A stretch of 64,000 nt of DNA. Source: Marinobacter litoralis. Its GTDB lineage: Bacteria > Pseudomonadota > Gammaproteobacteria > Pseudomonadales > Oleiphilaceae. Location of the stretch: the NCBI RefSeq assembly GCF_016427555.1, contig NZ_JAELVS010000001.1:1302001-1366000 (forward strand). Reading direction: 5' to 3'. The position numbers were made by a program, and so were the translations under genes. Positions 1 through 8,820 of this stretch are shown piece after piece. Within the stretch, counting starts at the first letter, position 1. Each line of letters begins with the position of its first letter. The notes under the pieces are model-generated. The model was given only the letters and a program-made list of their open reading frames with translations, was not told where the DNA came from and made no database searches.

Positions 1-37
1 CTAGGCTGCCTTTTTTGGATCGCGTTTTGCCTGTTAT

Positions 38-244
38 TTACAGGGCAACAACGTTCTCTGCCTGAGGGCCTTTCTGGCCGTCAGTTACGGTGAACTCAAC
101 CTGCTGGCCTTCGGCCAGAGTCTTGAATCCGCCGCCTTGAATAGCGCTGTAGTGAACAAAAACGTCTGGGCCGCTTTCACGAGTGATAAAGCCAAAACCT
201 TTTGCTTCGTTGAAGAACTTAACGGTGCCAGTAACTGTAGACAT
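38..244 (-). CDS. CspA-family cold-shock protein
   Basis: A 68-residue single-domain cold-shock protein, the usual length for CspA-type RNA chaperones, which bind single-stranded RNA and DNA in the cytoplasm and melt mRNA structure. RNP1 (KGFGFI, residues 15-20) and RNP2 (VFVHY, residues 28-32) are both intact. The gene stands alone. About 180 bp separate its start from the end of the DeoR gene on the same strand, which leaves room for its own promoter and a structured leader of the kind known for csp genes. Whether it is cold-inducible or constitutive cannot be told from sequence. Confidence 0.95.
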   Translation of the reverse strand: MSTVTGTVKFFNEAKGFGFITRESGPDVFVHYSAIQGGGFKTLAEGQQVEFTVTDGQKGPQAENVVAL

Positions 245-280
245 AATATAAACCTGATTTTAATCAATTAGTTGCTGCCA

Positions 281-299
281 AAAGATCGTTGTGATCTTT
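281..299 (-). promoter_or_regulatory. Stem-loop in the cold-shock gene leader
   Basis: A perfect 7-bp inverted repeat (AAAGATC, 5-nt loop, GATCTTT) lies 37-55 bp upstream of the cold-shock start codon. Structured 5' leaders are typical of csp mRNAs, so it may take part in leader folding, but no function can be shown. I see no clear -35/-10 pair in the rest of the 245-427 interval. Confidence 0.35.
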
Positions 300-427
300 G
301 ATCAGCGGAATGCGGAAACATGAACACGTGCAGGGTCAAAAACAGGACTAGAAGTATGACTACTTGAAAGGTCTTATTCGTGAAATGCTTTGCTTAATCT
401 TTCCAGCGAGAGACAAGGTACGCGAAT

Positions 428-1225
428 TCAGAGGCGTTGCAAAGTTTTTTTACAATTATTTTCTAAACAGCATTCGATGATATCGAGCGAGCCCGGCAGG
501 CCGACACGGTGCTTTTTGAGGATTTTATCGGTGTAGAAACGGTCAACGTAGTGGAATGACGCCACTTTGCAGTGGGAGTCGTGGGTCCATTTGCTGTGGT
601 CGGCCGCGAGGAGGCGGGTTTTGGTGTTGGCAATGATGGCGCGGCTGACTTCTGCTTCCCGGATTTCGTGATCCATCAGGCCATTGACCAGATCCATGCT
701 GCCGGTGCTGACAACGCCGAAGTCTGTGGTGAACGAGCTGAAGAAGTTTGTGACCTCCGGCCCCACCACGTCGTGATGGGCATGGCGGTATATCCCCCCG
801 GATACGATGACTTCAATACCCGGGTTCCCGGAAAGTGCCGCCGCCACACGGAAGTTGTTGGTTAAAATGCGCAATGCGTTGTGCCCGATCAGTGCTTGAG
901 CAATCAGCTCTATCGTGCTGCCCACGCCCAGGCTTACCGTGGCACCTTCCGGTATGTCGGTGGCAATACGGTGGGCGATGAGCTGTTTGGCCCGAACGTT
1001 GGCAACCGGTTCTTCCGGGGGAGGCGCCAGAGCGGGGGCAGGTTTGGCCGGAAGGCTGACGCCCCCGTAGCGGCGCCGCAATAGGCCTTGCTCGCACATT
1101 TTGTTGATGTCGCGGCGGATGGTTTGAGTTGTAACGCCAAAACGCCGGGCGATGTCTTCAACTTCGACATGCTCCTTTTCATGCACCCATTCGAGGATGC
1201 AACGCTGGCGTTCTTTTGCGCTCAT
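428..1225 (-). CDS. DeoR/GlpR-family transcriptional regulator
   Basis: A 265-residue protein with the DeoR architecture: an N-terminal winged helix-turn-helix (about residues 20-55, containing VEDIARRFGVTTQTIRRD) and a C-terminal DeoRC sensor domain. The sensor domain carries the glycine-rich VSLGVGSTIEL segment, ILTNN and the late AADHSKW motif. Proteins of this family usually sense phosphorylated sugars or related metabolites. It starts 16 bp after the stop of the HAD phosphatase and has a GGAG ribosome site, so it is probably the last gene of the phnD-C-E-E-HAD operon. The palindrome upstream of phnD is its most likely operator, and autoregulation is inferred. The C-terminus is slightly long and cysteine-containing. 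Confidence 0.9.
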   Translation of the reverse strand: MSAKERQRCILEWVHEKEHVEVEDIARRFGVTTQTIRRDINKMCEQGLLRRRYGGVSLPAKPAPALAPPPEEPVANVRAKQLIAHRIATDIPEGATVSLGVGSTIELIAQALIGHNALRILTNNFRVAAALSGNPGIEVIVSGGIYRHAHHDVVGPEVTNFFSSFTTDFGVVSTGSMDLVNGLMDHEIREAEVSRAIIANTKTRLLAADHSKWTHDSHCKVASFHYVDRFYTDKILKKHRVGLPGSLDIIECCLENNCKKTLQRL

Positions 1226-1241
1226 TACACTCCGTGCTCAG

Positions 1242-2015
1242 TCAGTTGCGATGTTGCAGCCATATCTCTGCCATTTCAGCAAAGCCCAATCCGGATGGCT
1301 GGCTGGCAATGGCGGCTGGTTGGTGCCTCATCACGGGCAAATGCTTGCGGATATTAGCGACCCCGACACTCATTGGAAAGTTACGGAACATGCTTTCGTC
1401 GTTCGGCGCATCGCCGATGAAGACCGCGCGTTTCTGCAAGGCCTCGGTGTCCAACCCCAATAATTCTTGCCCCACCCGAAGGGACATGGTGGATTTATCG
1501 AACTCGCCAATCCAGATGTTGATGTGGATAGAGCTTTGACGAACGCTGAAACCCTGCGCCACCAGCGGGTCGTGAATGGCTTTCACCTGTTCCGGTGTGA
1601 GCGATTCCTGCTGGTTGTAATCCACCGCCACATCCACGAAGCGGAAGCGTTGGTCGGTTGCCAGCTTGGGCTCGAAGTCCAGTTCGAGCGCGCCAACGGC
1701 ATCCAGAATGGTTTGCTGGTCACGGCGGTGTTTGGCTTCGTTTTCCCAGAAGTGCCAGGCAATCGTCTGCGGAGCAGTGCGCTCGCCATAGAAGGCGCCG
1801 CCTTCGCCAATCACCGCCTTTACCGGCCAGGTGCGAATGATCTGATCACACCAGCCAGCACAGCCACCGGTAACCGGGATCACGCTGATACCCGCTTCCG
1901 CCAAACGGCACAGGGCTAGATAGGTTTCCGGCAAGAGCTTGCCACCGGTGGTAAGCGTGTCGTCCACATCGGTGAAAAGAATGTCGGCATTGGCAAAATC
2001 GATACGGTCTTTCAT
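1242..2015 (-). CDS. HAD-superfamily (Cof/IIB-like) phosphatase
   Basis: A 257-residue haloacid-dehalogenase hydrolase. Motif I is DVDDTLT (residues 16-22, with Asp16 as presumed nucleophile and Asp18 as acid/base), a Thr-containing motif II sits in VIPVTGG, and motif IV is GDAPNDESMF near residues 201-210. The insert between motifs suggests a IIB-type cap, as in sugar-phosphate, sucrose-phosphate and mannosyl-phosphoglycerate phosphatases, so the substrate is probably a small organic phosphate. A GTG start at 2036 is also possible; neither start has a good ribosome site. The gene sits between a PhnE permease and the DeoR regulator, which suggests it dephosphorylates the imported compound or a product of it. 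The substrate is unknown. Confidence 0.8.
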   Translation of the reverse strand: MKDRIDFANADILFTDVDDTLTTGGKLLPETYLALCRLAEAGISVIPVTGGCAGWCDQIIRTWPVKAVIGEGGAFYGERTAPQTIAWHFWENEAKHRRDQQTILDAVGALELDFEPKLATDQRFRFVDVAVDYNQQESLTPEQVKAIHDPLVAQGFSVRQSSIHINIWIGEFDKSTMSLRVGQELLGLDTEALQKRAVFIGDAPNDESMFRNFPMSVGVANIRKHLPVMRHQPAAIASQPSGLGFAEMAEIWLQHRN

Positions 2016-2045
2016 AGCGGGAAGGTTCCACGTCACAGCGAGCGT

Positions 2046-2076
2046 GCTTGCCGCCCAACTCCCTCGGGCGGCAAGC
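2046..2076 (-). other. Intercistronic hairpin after phnE
   Basis: An 11-bp perfect inverted repeat (GCTTGCCGCCC / GGGCGGCAAGC, 9-nt loop) lies between the distal phnE stop and the HAD start. No run of T follows, so it is more likely an mRNA-stabilising or processing hairpin, or a weak attenuator, than a full terminator. It could lower expression of the HAD and DeoR genes relative to the transporter. Confidence 0.5.
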
Positions 2077-2085
2077 CTTTCATGG

Positions 2086-2895
2086 TCAGATTACTTTCTT
2101 GCGCAGGACGCTGGTTAGCGCCTCGCCCAGAATGACCAGAACAACAATGGCGAGCAGGATGGTTGCGACGGTTTGCCAGGCAAACATGTCGATGGATCCT
2201 TGCAGTAGCACTCCGATACCACCGGCGCCTACCAGGCCCAAAACGGTAGATTCACGGATGTTGATGTCCCAGCGCAGAATGATGATGGCGAAGAAGGCCG
2301 GCATCACCTGGGGCACAATCGCGTACAACACCACTTTCATCTTGCTGGCACCGGTCGCTTCCATGGCTTCAACCGGGCGACGGTCGATTTCCTCAATGGC
2401 TTCGCCCATCAGCTTGCCGATGAAACCGACCGAACGGAACATCACCGCGAGAATACCGGCCAGTACACCGGGGCCGAAAATGGCCACGAACAGCAACGCC
2501 CAGATGATGGTGTTCACTGAACGGCTGGATACCAGAATGAACCGGCCAAGCCACAGCGTAACCTTGTTCGGTGTGGTGTTTTGCGCGGCAATGTACGACA
2601 CCGGCAAGGCGATGAAGATCGTCAGCATGGTAGACAGGGTGGCGATGTGCACGGTTTCCAGCATCGCGGAGAAAATCGCCTCCCACTTGCTGAACTCCGG
2701 TGGCCACATGCGCCCCGCGAGGCTTTGGATCTGATTGGGGGCGTCCCATACCCAGGGCCAAAAGATATCGATGTCGCTGACAGCCCAGACAACCGCTATC
2801 ACAGTAATCAGGTAGACCGCATAGCGCGTAAACTGTTCTTTTCGGTCGTAACGTGACCAGACCCGATCGGTCAGTTTTGCTGCGTGATCTACCAT
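2086..2895 (-). CDS. phnE: Phosphonate-type ABC transporter permease (second PhnE)
   Basis: A permease of the PhnE family, about 269 residues, with several hydrophobic segments and the EAA cytoplasmic loop (EAMEATGASKMKVVLYAIVPQVMP region) that docks on the ATPase. I chose the ATG at 2895 because GAGGA lies 6 nt upstream; an in-frame ATG at 2913 would add six residues but lacks a ribosome site. It overlaps the end of the first phnE by 7 nt, implying translational coupling. Two unequal PhnE subunits, forming a heterodimeric channel, are common in PhnCDE systems. Substrates of this class include phosphonates, phosphite and some phosphate esters. Confidence 0.85.
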   Translation of the reverse strand: MVDHAAKLTDRVWSRYDRKEQFTRYAVYLITVIAVVWAVSDIDIFWPWVWDAPNQIQSLAGRMWPPEFSKWEAIFSAMLETVHIATLSTMLTIFIALPVSYIAAQNTTPNKVTLWLGRFILVSSRSVNTIIWALLFVAIFGPGVLAGILAVMFRSVGFIGKLMGEAIEEIDRRPVEAMEATGASKMKVVLYAIVPQVMPAFFAIIILRWDINIRESTVLGLVGAGGIGVLLQGSIDMFAWQTVATILLAIVVLVILGEALTSVLRKKVI

Positions 2896-3707
2896 ATCTT
2901 TTTCCTCACCCATCCGCTCAAGCCTTCACTGACCAGAATGATCGCAATAATCATCAGCAAAATGGCAAAGGCGAAATCGTAATCGTAACGTCCGAATGCG
3001 TTCATCAAAGTGCCACCGATACCGCCGGCACCAACGATGCCTACGACGGCTGAAGCGCGCAGGTTGCTGTCCAGCTGGTACATCGACAGGCCAATCTGGC
3101 GTGGCATGATTTGTGGAAAAACGCCGTAGATCAGGATTTTCATGTAACCGGCGCCGACGGAGCGCATGGCTTCCACCTGGCCCCAGTCGATTTCTTCTAT
3201 CTCTTCCGCCAGTAGCTTGGCGACGAACCCGATGGAATACAGGGTCAGGGTAAGAATACCGGCCATGGGGCCAAACCCTACGGCGGCCACAAACAGGATG
3301 GCGACGATCACCGGATGAAAGCTGCGGGACACAATGATGAGCGTCCGACCCACCAGATACACCGGCAGGGGCGCCACATTACGAGCGGCCATAACCGCAA
3401 TGGGTACCGACAGCAGAACGCCCAGCAAGGTTGCCAGGAAGGCGATCTGGAAGCTCTCTTTAAAGCCTGTCCAGAGCAATTCGGCCCGCTCGAAGCTGGG
3501 CGGGACGGCACCGCCAAAGATCTTGCCGGCGCGGGGCAGGCCTTCGGCAATACGCTGCCAGTCAAACGGCAGAGTGGAGAACGCCCAGTACAGGTAGGCC
3601 AGGATGATCACACCCAAGCCGTAGCGAATCCAGGGATTGGCTATAAACGGGGGCTTTTTCCAGACTCTGCCCGATGTTGCATCGGATGCAGTGCGGCCGG
3701 ATGTCAT
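2889..3707 (-). CDS. phnE: Phosphonate-type ABC transporter permease (first PhnE)
   Basis: A 272-residue inner-membrane permease, paralogous to the next gene downstream. It has a hydrophilic N-terminus of about 25 residues, then roughly six membrane segments and an EAA loop (EAMRSVGAGYMKILIYGVFPQIMP region). Its start codon overlaps the phnC stop (ATGA), so the two are translated together. With its partner it should form the transmembrane channel for the ligand delivered by the periplasmic binding protein. The family assignment is firm; the substrate is not. Confidence 0.87.
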   Translation of the reverse strand: MTSGRTASDATSGRVWKKPPFIANPWIRYGLGVIILAYLYWAFSTLPFDWQRIAEGLPRAGKIFGGAVPPSFERAELLWTGFKESFQIAFLATLLGVLLSVPIAVMAARNVAPLPVYLVGRTLIIVSRSFHPVIVAILFVAAVGFGPMAGILTLTLYSIGFVAKLLAEEIEEIDWGQVEAMRSVGAGYMKILIYGVFPQIMPRQIGLSMYQLDSNLRASAVVGIVGAGGIGGTLMNAFGRYDYDFAFAILLMIIAIILVSEGLSGWVRKKIW

Positions 3708-4498
3708 GCGGAAGCCTCCTCGGTTGAGGATGCGGGTTCACCGGCGTCTTCTTCCGGCGATTCGATGCCACCGTAGATGGCATCCAGTGCATCCTGGTTG
3801 AAGTCTTTGGGTTCACCGTCAAAAATCATTTGCCCGTGACGCATACCGACAATGCGGTCGGTGTACATGCGGGCCTGAGTGACGTTGTGAATGTTGATCA
3901 GCACTGGCAGGGACATTTCATTGGCCAGGCTTTGCAACAGACTCATGATTTGCTGAGAGGTTTTCGGATCGAGCGAGGCGGTGGGCTCGTCGGCCAGAAG
4001 AATTTCAGGCTCTTGCATCAGGGCACGAACTACAGCCACACGCTGGCGCTCACCGCCGGACAACTGGTCGGCACGCTTATCGGCGTAATGGGCGATCCCG
4101 ACACGTTCCATCAAACTGAAGGCGCGGTCGATATCCTCTTGCGGGAAACGGCGAGTCAATGCCTGAAAGAAAGACACATACCCCAAACGCCCGGACAGCA
4201 CGTTTTCCATGACGGTCAAACGGTCGATCAGGTTAAAGCCCTGAAACACCATGCCGATGCGGCGGCGGGAATGGCGCAACTCGCTGCCGCGTAGATTGAC
4301 CAACTCGTGGCCGTTTAGCTTGATTGAACCCGAGGTTGGCTCGACCAACCGGTTGATACAACGCAGCAGGGTGCTTTTACCGGCACCGGAGGCGCCGACG
4401 ATGGAAACAACACTGCTACCCTCGACCATCAGGTTCAGGCCTTTAAGCACAGGCTCGTTTTGCCCGTAACGCTTTACGAGGTTGGTAATCTCTAACAT
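3704..4498 (-). CDS. phnC: Phosphonate-type ABC transporter ATPase PhnC
   Basis: A 264-residue ABC ATPase that powers the PhnCDE importer at the inner face of the cytoplasmic membrane. Walker A is GASGAGKST (35-43), the Q-loop glutamine is at 86, the signature LSGGE is at 136-140 and Walker B is EILLADE (155-161). The family-typical C-terminal extension after the ATPase core is short, acidic and Ala/Ser-rich. The gene lies 53 bp after phnD, with a strong hairpin in the gap, and overlaps phnE by 4 nt. All catalytic motifs are intact. Confidence 0.92.
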   Translation of the reverse strand: MLEITNLVKRYGQNEPVLKGLNLMVEGSSVVSIVGASGAGKSTLLRCINRLVEPTSGSIKLNGHELVNLRGSELRHSRRRIGMVFQGFNLIDRLTVMENVLSGRLGYVSFFQALTRRFPQEDIDRAFSLMERVGIAHYADKRADQLSGGERQRVAVVRALMQEPEILLADEPTASLDPKTSQQIMSLLQSLANEMSLPVLINIHNVTQARMYTDRIVGMRHGQMIFDGEPKDFNQDALDAIYGGIESPEEDAGEPASSTEEASA

Positions 4499-4517
4499 GT
4501 GGTTAACTCCGGGTAGT

Positions 4518-4540
4518 GCCTCTGGCGCGCGGCCAGAGGC
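4518..4540 (-). other. Intercistronic hairpin between phnD and phnC
   Basis: A perfect 9-bp GC-rich inverted repeat (GCCTCTGGC, 5-nt loop GCGCG, GCCAGAGGC) begins 11 bp after the phnD stop. No T-run follows. Hairpins in this position in binding-protein ABC operons are known to stabilise the upstream mRNA or attenuate readthrough, so the periplasmic protein is made in excess over the membrane parts. That role is inferred here. Confidence 0.65.
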
Positions 4541-4551
4541 TCTCGGTCTGC

Positions 4552-5544
4552 TTATTTGAGGTTTTCGCGGGTGTACTGGACGCCGTTAGAGGCTTGAATG
4601 GTACGAATGACCTTCCAGTTGTCTTTGTAGTTGATGGGAATGAAGGTTTCTACGCCTTCAAACTCTTCACCCAACTCGGTGCCTGCGAACTTGAAGGTGT
4701 AAAAAGCTTCCCGGATTTTCTCAACCAGATCAGGATGCAGGTTGTGCGCGTGGTTGTACGAGGTGGTCGGGAAACGGTCGGATTCCCAAACCAGACGTAC
4801 GTCTTCGGTGTCGTACAGGCCACGAGCGGCCATGCGCTCTACCACTTCAGAAGCGACTGGTGCTGCGTCGTAGTCTTTGGCAACAACGCCCAGCATGGAT
4901 TGGTCATGGCTGCCGGAGAAGGTGATTTCATAGTCTTCACCAGGCACCACGCCCAATTCCGGGAACAGAGCGCGTGGCGCCTGGTTGCCGGAGTTAGATG
5001 TCGGGGACGTGTGGGCTACACGCTTGCCCTTCAGGTCGGTGATTTCATGAATGTCGGAATCGCTGTGGGTGTAAACCTGCAGTGAATAACCGAACTGGCC
5101 TGAATCAGAACCCATCAGCGCAAAAGGAACGGCGCCGGCCAGGTTAACCGCAAAAGGCGTTGGGCCCGTGGAGAAGCCAGCAATATGCAGACGGCCACTG
5201 CGCATGGCTTCTACCTGAGCGGAGTTCGACTGAACGGCAAAGAAGCGAACGTCACGGCCGGTGACTTCCGACAGGTGATCGATGAACGGCTGCCAGATGT
5301 CGGAGTAAATAGCGGGGTCTTCAACGGGGGTGTAGGCAAAAATCAATGTGTCGGGATCGTTCCACTGCGACTTGTCTTTGGGCAGGTCGGCAACCATGTC
5401 GCCGTTTTCGTCGCAATAGAGCGTATCCAGTGCGCCCCTTTCGCAGTCTGCCAATGCCTGACCGCTGAAGCCTGTCATCAGAACGGATGCGGCCAAGGCA
5501 GCGGTGGGCAGTACCCCGGGAAGTTTCTTCTTCTGGAAATTCAT
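4552..5544 (-). CDS. phnD: Phosphonate-type ABC transporter periplasmic binding protein PhnD
   Basis: A 330-residue PhnD-family solute-binding protein. The ATG at 5544 is preferred over one at 5571: GGAG lies 8 nt upstream, and the protein then begins with a classical signal peptide (basic MNFQKKK, hydrophobic core, cleavage likely after ALA at residue 32). The mature part has the PhnD/phosphate-phosphite-phosphonate fold, with ligand-loop-like residues around the STGPTPFAV and SPTSNSG segments. It is the first gene of the operon. There is no lipobox, so it should be soluble in the periplasm. Nothing next to it degrades phosphonates, so the ligand may be another organophosphate. Confidence 0.88.
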   Translation of the reverse strand: MNFQKKKLPGVLPTAALAASVLMTGFSGQALADCERGALDTLYCDENGDMVADLPKDKSQWNDPDTLIFAYTPVEDPAIYSDIWQPFIDHLSEVTGRDVRFFAVQSNSAQVEAMRSGRLHIAGFSTGPTPFAVNLAGAVPFALMGSDSGQFGYSLQVYTHSDSDIHEITDLKGKRVAHTSPTSNSGNQAPRALFPELGVVPGEDYEITFSGSHDQSMLGVVAKDYDAAPVASEVVERMAARGLYDTEDVRLVWESDRFPTTSYNHAHNLHPDLVEKIREAFYTFKFAGTELGEEFEGVETFIPINYKDNWKVIRTIQASNGVQYTRENLK

Positions 5545-5623
5545 TGTGATTCTCCGTGGGGAGCGGTCCATGCGTTTTTACTGAACATCTGGGAGGGCCG
5601 GCTCCATTGGTTTTTATTTCTAG

Positions 5624-5639
5624 ATGTTCAATTGAACAT
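5624..5639. promoter_or_regulatory. Perfect palindrome upstream of phnD, probable DeoR operator
   Basis: The sequence ATGTTCAATTGAACAT is a perfect 16-bp palindrome, starting 80 bp upstream of the phnD start codon and just downstream of a candidate -10 box. A further half-site, TGAACAT, lies at 5582-5588. GlpR, a DeoR-family repressor, recognises ATGTTCG/CGAACAT-type palindromes (family knowledge from memory), so the match to half-sites TGTTC/GAACA fits repression by the operon's own DeoR protein. Confidence 0.6.
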
Positions 5640-5641
5640 TT

Positions 5642-5669
5642 ATGGTAACAGCATACGTCTATTAGGCAA
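5642..5669 (-). promoter_or_regulatory. Candidate sigma-70 promoter of the phnD operon
   Basis: Reading the minus strand, TTGCCT (5664-5669) and TACCAT (5642-5647) are separated by 16 bp, each matching four of six consensus bases. The palindromic operator candidate follows immediately and would cover the transcription start. No PHO box was recognised, which argues weakly against simple phosphate-starvation control. Confidence 0.4.
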
Positions 5670-5723
5670 GATAGTTCGTTTCTGAGATCACGGGAGAATA
5701 AATCGAAGAGAGGCAGAGAAAGG

Positions 5724-5746
5724 ATGGAGGGCGGGGTGCCCTCCAT
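5724..5746 (-). terminator. Probable terminator of the glutathione transferase gene
   Basis: A perfect 9-bp stem (ATGGAGGGC / GCCCTCCAT, 5-nt loop) begins 6 bp after the stop of the minus-strand GST gene. The trailing sequence is pyrimidine-rich (CCTTTCTC) rather than a pure T-run. Confidence 0.6.
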
Positions 5747-5752
5747 TGTTAG

Positions 5753-6421
5753 CTAGGCGAAGTCATACTCTCCGCCTTTTTCCAGCGCAGTTTGGTAAGC
5801 TGACCGGGCGTGCACGCGCTCTACCCAAGCGGTGATGTTGGGCCGGTTTTTGCCAACAATGCCCCGAGCAACGGAGGCTTCCAGCGGAAAGCTCATCTGA
5901 ATGTCCGCCGCGCTGAGGTTATCCCCCAGAAACCAGGTGTTCTTCGCCAGATGGGCTTCGACAAAATCCAGGTGGGTTTTGATCATCGGGCCAATGAAAA
6001 CCTCATTGGTTTTGTCTGAAATGCCTTTGGCCACGGGCTTGATGAAGAACGGCATAGGGCTGGTTTTGACTTTCTCGAAAACCAAGCGCATGACCAGAGG
6101 TGGCATTAGGGAGCCTTCGGCGTAATGTAGCCAGTAGGTGTAATCCAGCCAGGCTTGGCCACCGGCTTCTGGCAGCATGGTGTCTTTGCCGTAGGTGTGA
6201 GCCAGGTATTCGATAATCGCGCCAGACTCCGCCACCACCAGATCACCGTCGGTAATCACCGGCGATTTGCCGAGCGGGTGTACTTTCTTCAGGCTTTCCG
6301 GTGCCAGCATGGTTTTGGCATCGCGCTCGTAACGTTTGATCTCGTACGGCACGCCCAATTCTTCCAGCATCCAGAGAATGCGTTGTGAGCGAGAGTTGTT
6401 CAGGTGATGGACGGTAATCAT
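5753..6421 (-). CDS. Glutathione S-transferase family protein
   Basis: A 222-residue GST. It has an N-terminal thioredoxin-like domain (NNSRSQRILWMLEELGVPYE at the start, the cis-proline segment KSPVITDGDLVVAES near residue 60) and a helical C-terminal domain with the conserved LSAADIQMSFPLEA N-cap/hydrophobic-staple region. ATG 6421 is preferred: GGAG is 6 nt upstream, while the longer in-frame start at 6439 lacks a site. The family conjugates glutathione to electrophiles or acts in detoxification; the natural substrate is unknown. It stands alone, ending in a hairpin terminator. Confidence 0.9.
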   Translation of the reverse strand: MITVHHLNNSRSQRILWMLEELGVPYEIKRYERDAKTMLAPESLKKVHPLGKSPVITDGDLVVAESGAIIEYLAHTYGKDTMLPEAGGQAWLDYTYWLHYAEGSLMPPLVMRLVFEKVKTSPMPFFIKPVAKGISDKTNEVFIGPMIKTHLDFVEAHLAKNTWFLGDNLSAADIQMSFPLEASVARGIVGKNRPNITAWVERVHARSAYQTALEKGGEYDFA

Positions 6422-6512
6422 GCAGAACTCCATTTGCATTGAAATTGGAATAAGACTGATAGAGTAGTCCGCAACTGCTTTTTTGGATCACCTCACCTTG
6501 ACGACGATTTGC

Positions 6513-6992
6513 TCAGCGGCCTGCATGATACTGTTTCTGTAGCAGCTGAATCGCGTCAGCCTGTTCCGGGAAAGGGCCTTCAACCGGTACGTTTGGCACT
6601 ACGCTATTAATGGGCAGTGTTGCTACCGGTGGTTGTGGCAGGTCCATCTCGTTCAGCCAGGCGCTTAGCTGCTCTGAAGAACTGGCGTAAACGATGCGGC
6701 CCAGGCCTACCCAGCCATGAGCGGCTGCGCACATGGGGCAATGTTCGCCCGAGGTGTACACGGTGGATTCGGCACGTTCTTCAGGTGTCATGTTGGTCGC
6801 TGCCCAACGCGCAATGGCAAACTCGGGATGCTGCGTGCTATCGCCTCCGGCGGTAAGGTTGTGGCCTTCGTACCTTACTTTGCCGTCTGCATCTACCAGC
6901 ACCGACCCGAAAGGCGGGTTGCCGGATTCCAAGGCTTCCGCAGCCAGCTCAACGCATCGGTCCAGATGATTAATGTCAATTTGGCTTGCCAT
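6513..6992 (-). CDS. Cytidine/deoxycytidylate-deaminase-fold nucleoside deaminase, guanine-deaminase-like
   Basis: A 159-residue zinc deaminase of the CDA superfamily. The metal site is HPE (His55, Glu57 as proton shuttle) with Cys85 and Cys88 in EHCPMCAA. This arrangement matches guanine-deaminase/tRNA-deaminase-type proteins such as B. subtilis GuaD (about 156 residues), so conversion of guanine or a related base is likely. A purine deaminase (ade) is encoded about 800 bp away on the other strand, consistent with purine-base salvage, but no operon links them. TadA is an alternative, though the sequence lacks the usual PCxxCAGA motif. Confidence 0.75.
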   Translation of the reverse strand: MASQIDINHLDRCVELAAEALESGNPPFGSVLVDADGKVRYEGHNLTAGGDSTQHPEFAIARWAATNMTPEERAESTVYTSGEHCPMCAAAHGWVGLGRIVYASSSEQLSAWLNEMDLPQPPVATLPINSVVPNVPVEGPFPEQADAIQLLQKQYHAGR

Positions 6993-7055
6993 AGATTTCT
7001 CCGTTTTTTGAGTTTCTTGCGGCGTTCTCTCGCGCGGATTTGAGCTTCATTTTAC

Positions 7056-7658
7056 TCATGAGTGTTTTCGAAAAACCAACAACCGGTTATTTGCAGGCAT
7101 GGTATGGTCTTCGGACAGCGTCAGACCCACACCCTCTGCCAGCGTGCGTATATCTTCCATATCCCGAATGCCCATATGGGCAGCATTGGCCTTCAAGTGC
7201 TGATCGAACTGACGGTTGCTTTCACTGGTATACCGGCCCTGATAGTTGAACGGGCCATACAGACAAAAGGCACCATCCTTGGGCAGGCGCTCGCCAATGT
7301 TACGGAACATCTGCTCAACTTCTTCCCAAGCCATAATGTGGGCGGTATTTGCCGAGAATGCCCACGTGAAGGATTCGACGGGCCAAGGGGATGTGGCTAC
7401 GTCCAGCTCTAGGGCAGGCAGGATATTGGGTAAAGCAGCGTGAGCCAACCGGGGCCGACAGGTATCAACAGCGTGAGGATGGTCGGTCGGTTGCCACTGC
7501 AGGTGAGGCATCGCCTGCGCGAAGTGCACCGCGTGCTGCCCGGTGCCTGTGCCCACCTCTAATACTCTGCCCGGCGTATCGAAAATTTCACGTAGCCGTT
7601 CCAGGATCGGAGCTTTGTTGTTCTCGCAAGCCTGAGAATAAGGAAAGTGGGCGGACAT
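7056..7658 (-). CDS. DUF938-family SAM-dependent methyltransferase
   Basis: A 200-residue class I methyltransferase of the DUF938 family, usual length about 200. Motif I is VLEVGTGTGQHAV (residues 32-44), and the SPWPVESFTWAFSANTAHIMAW segment is family-typical. The physiological substrate is unknown for the family. It is divergent from the ade gene, with a 139-bp shared upstream region in which I see no strong operator. Confidence 0.85.
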   Translation of the reverse strand: MSAHFPYSQACENNKAPILERLREIFDTPGRVLEVGTGTGQHAVHFAQAMPHLQWQPTDHPHAVDTCRPRLAHAALPNILPALELDVATSPWPVESFTWAFSANTAHIMAWEEVEQMFRNIGERLPKDGAFCLYGPFNYQGRYTSESNRQFDQHLKANAAHMGIRDMEDIRTLAEGVGLTLSEDHTMPANNRLLVFRKHS

Positions 7659-7767
7659 TAAGCGACATCTCCTTTTGCTGGGTACACTGGTTAGATTATG
7701 CGTGTGAAGTGCTGGAAAAAGCGAACCGGCAGCTGTAATACCTTATGATTTTTCAGGATGTTGGTGA

Positions 7768-8751
<984 letters not shown>

Positions 8752-8820
8752 ACCCATTGTGCGTGGCTTATCGCCACATAGACAATGGCTGCCATCAAAC
8801 CTGACGGAGTAAGCAAAACG

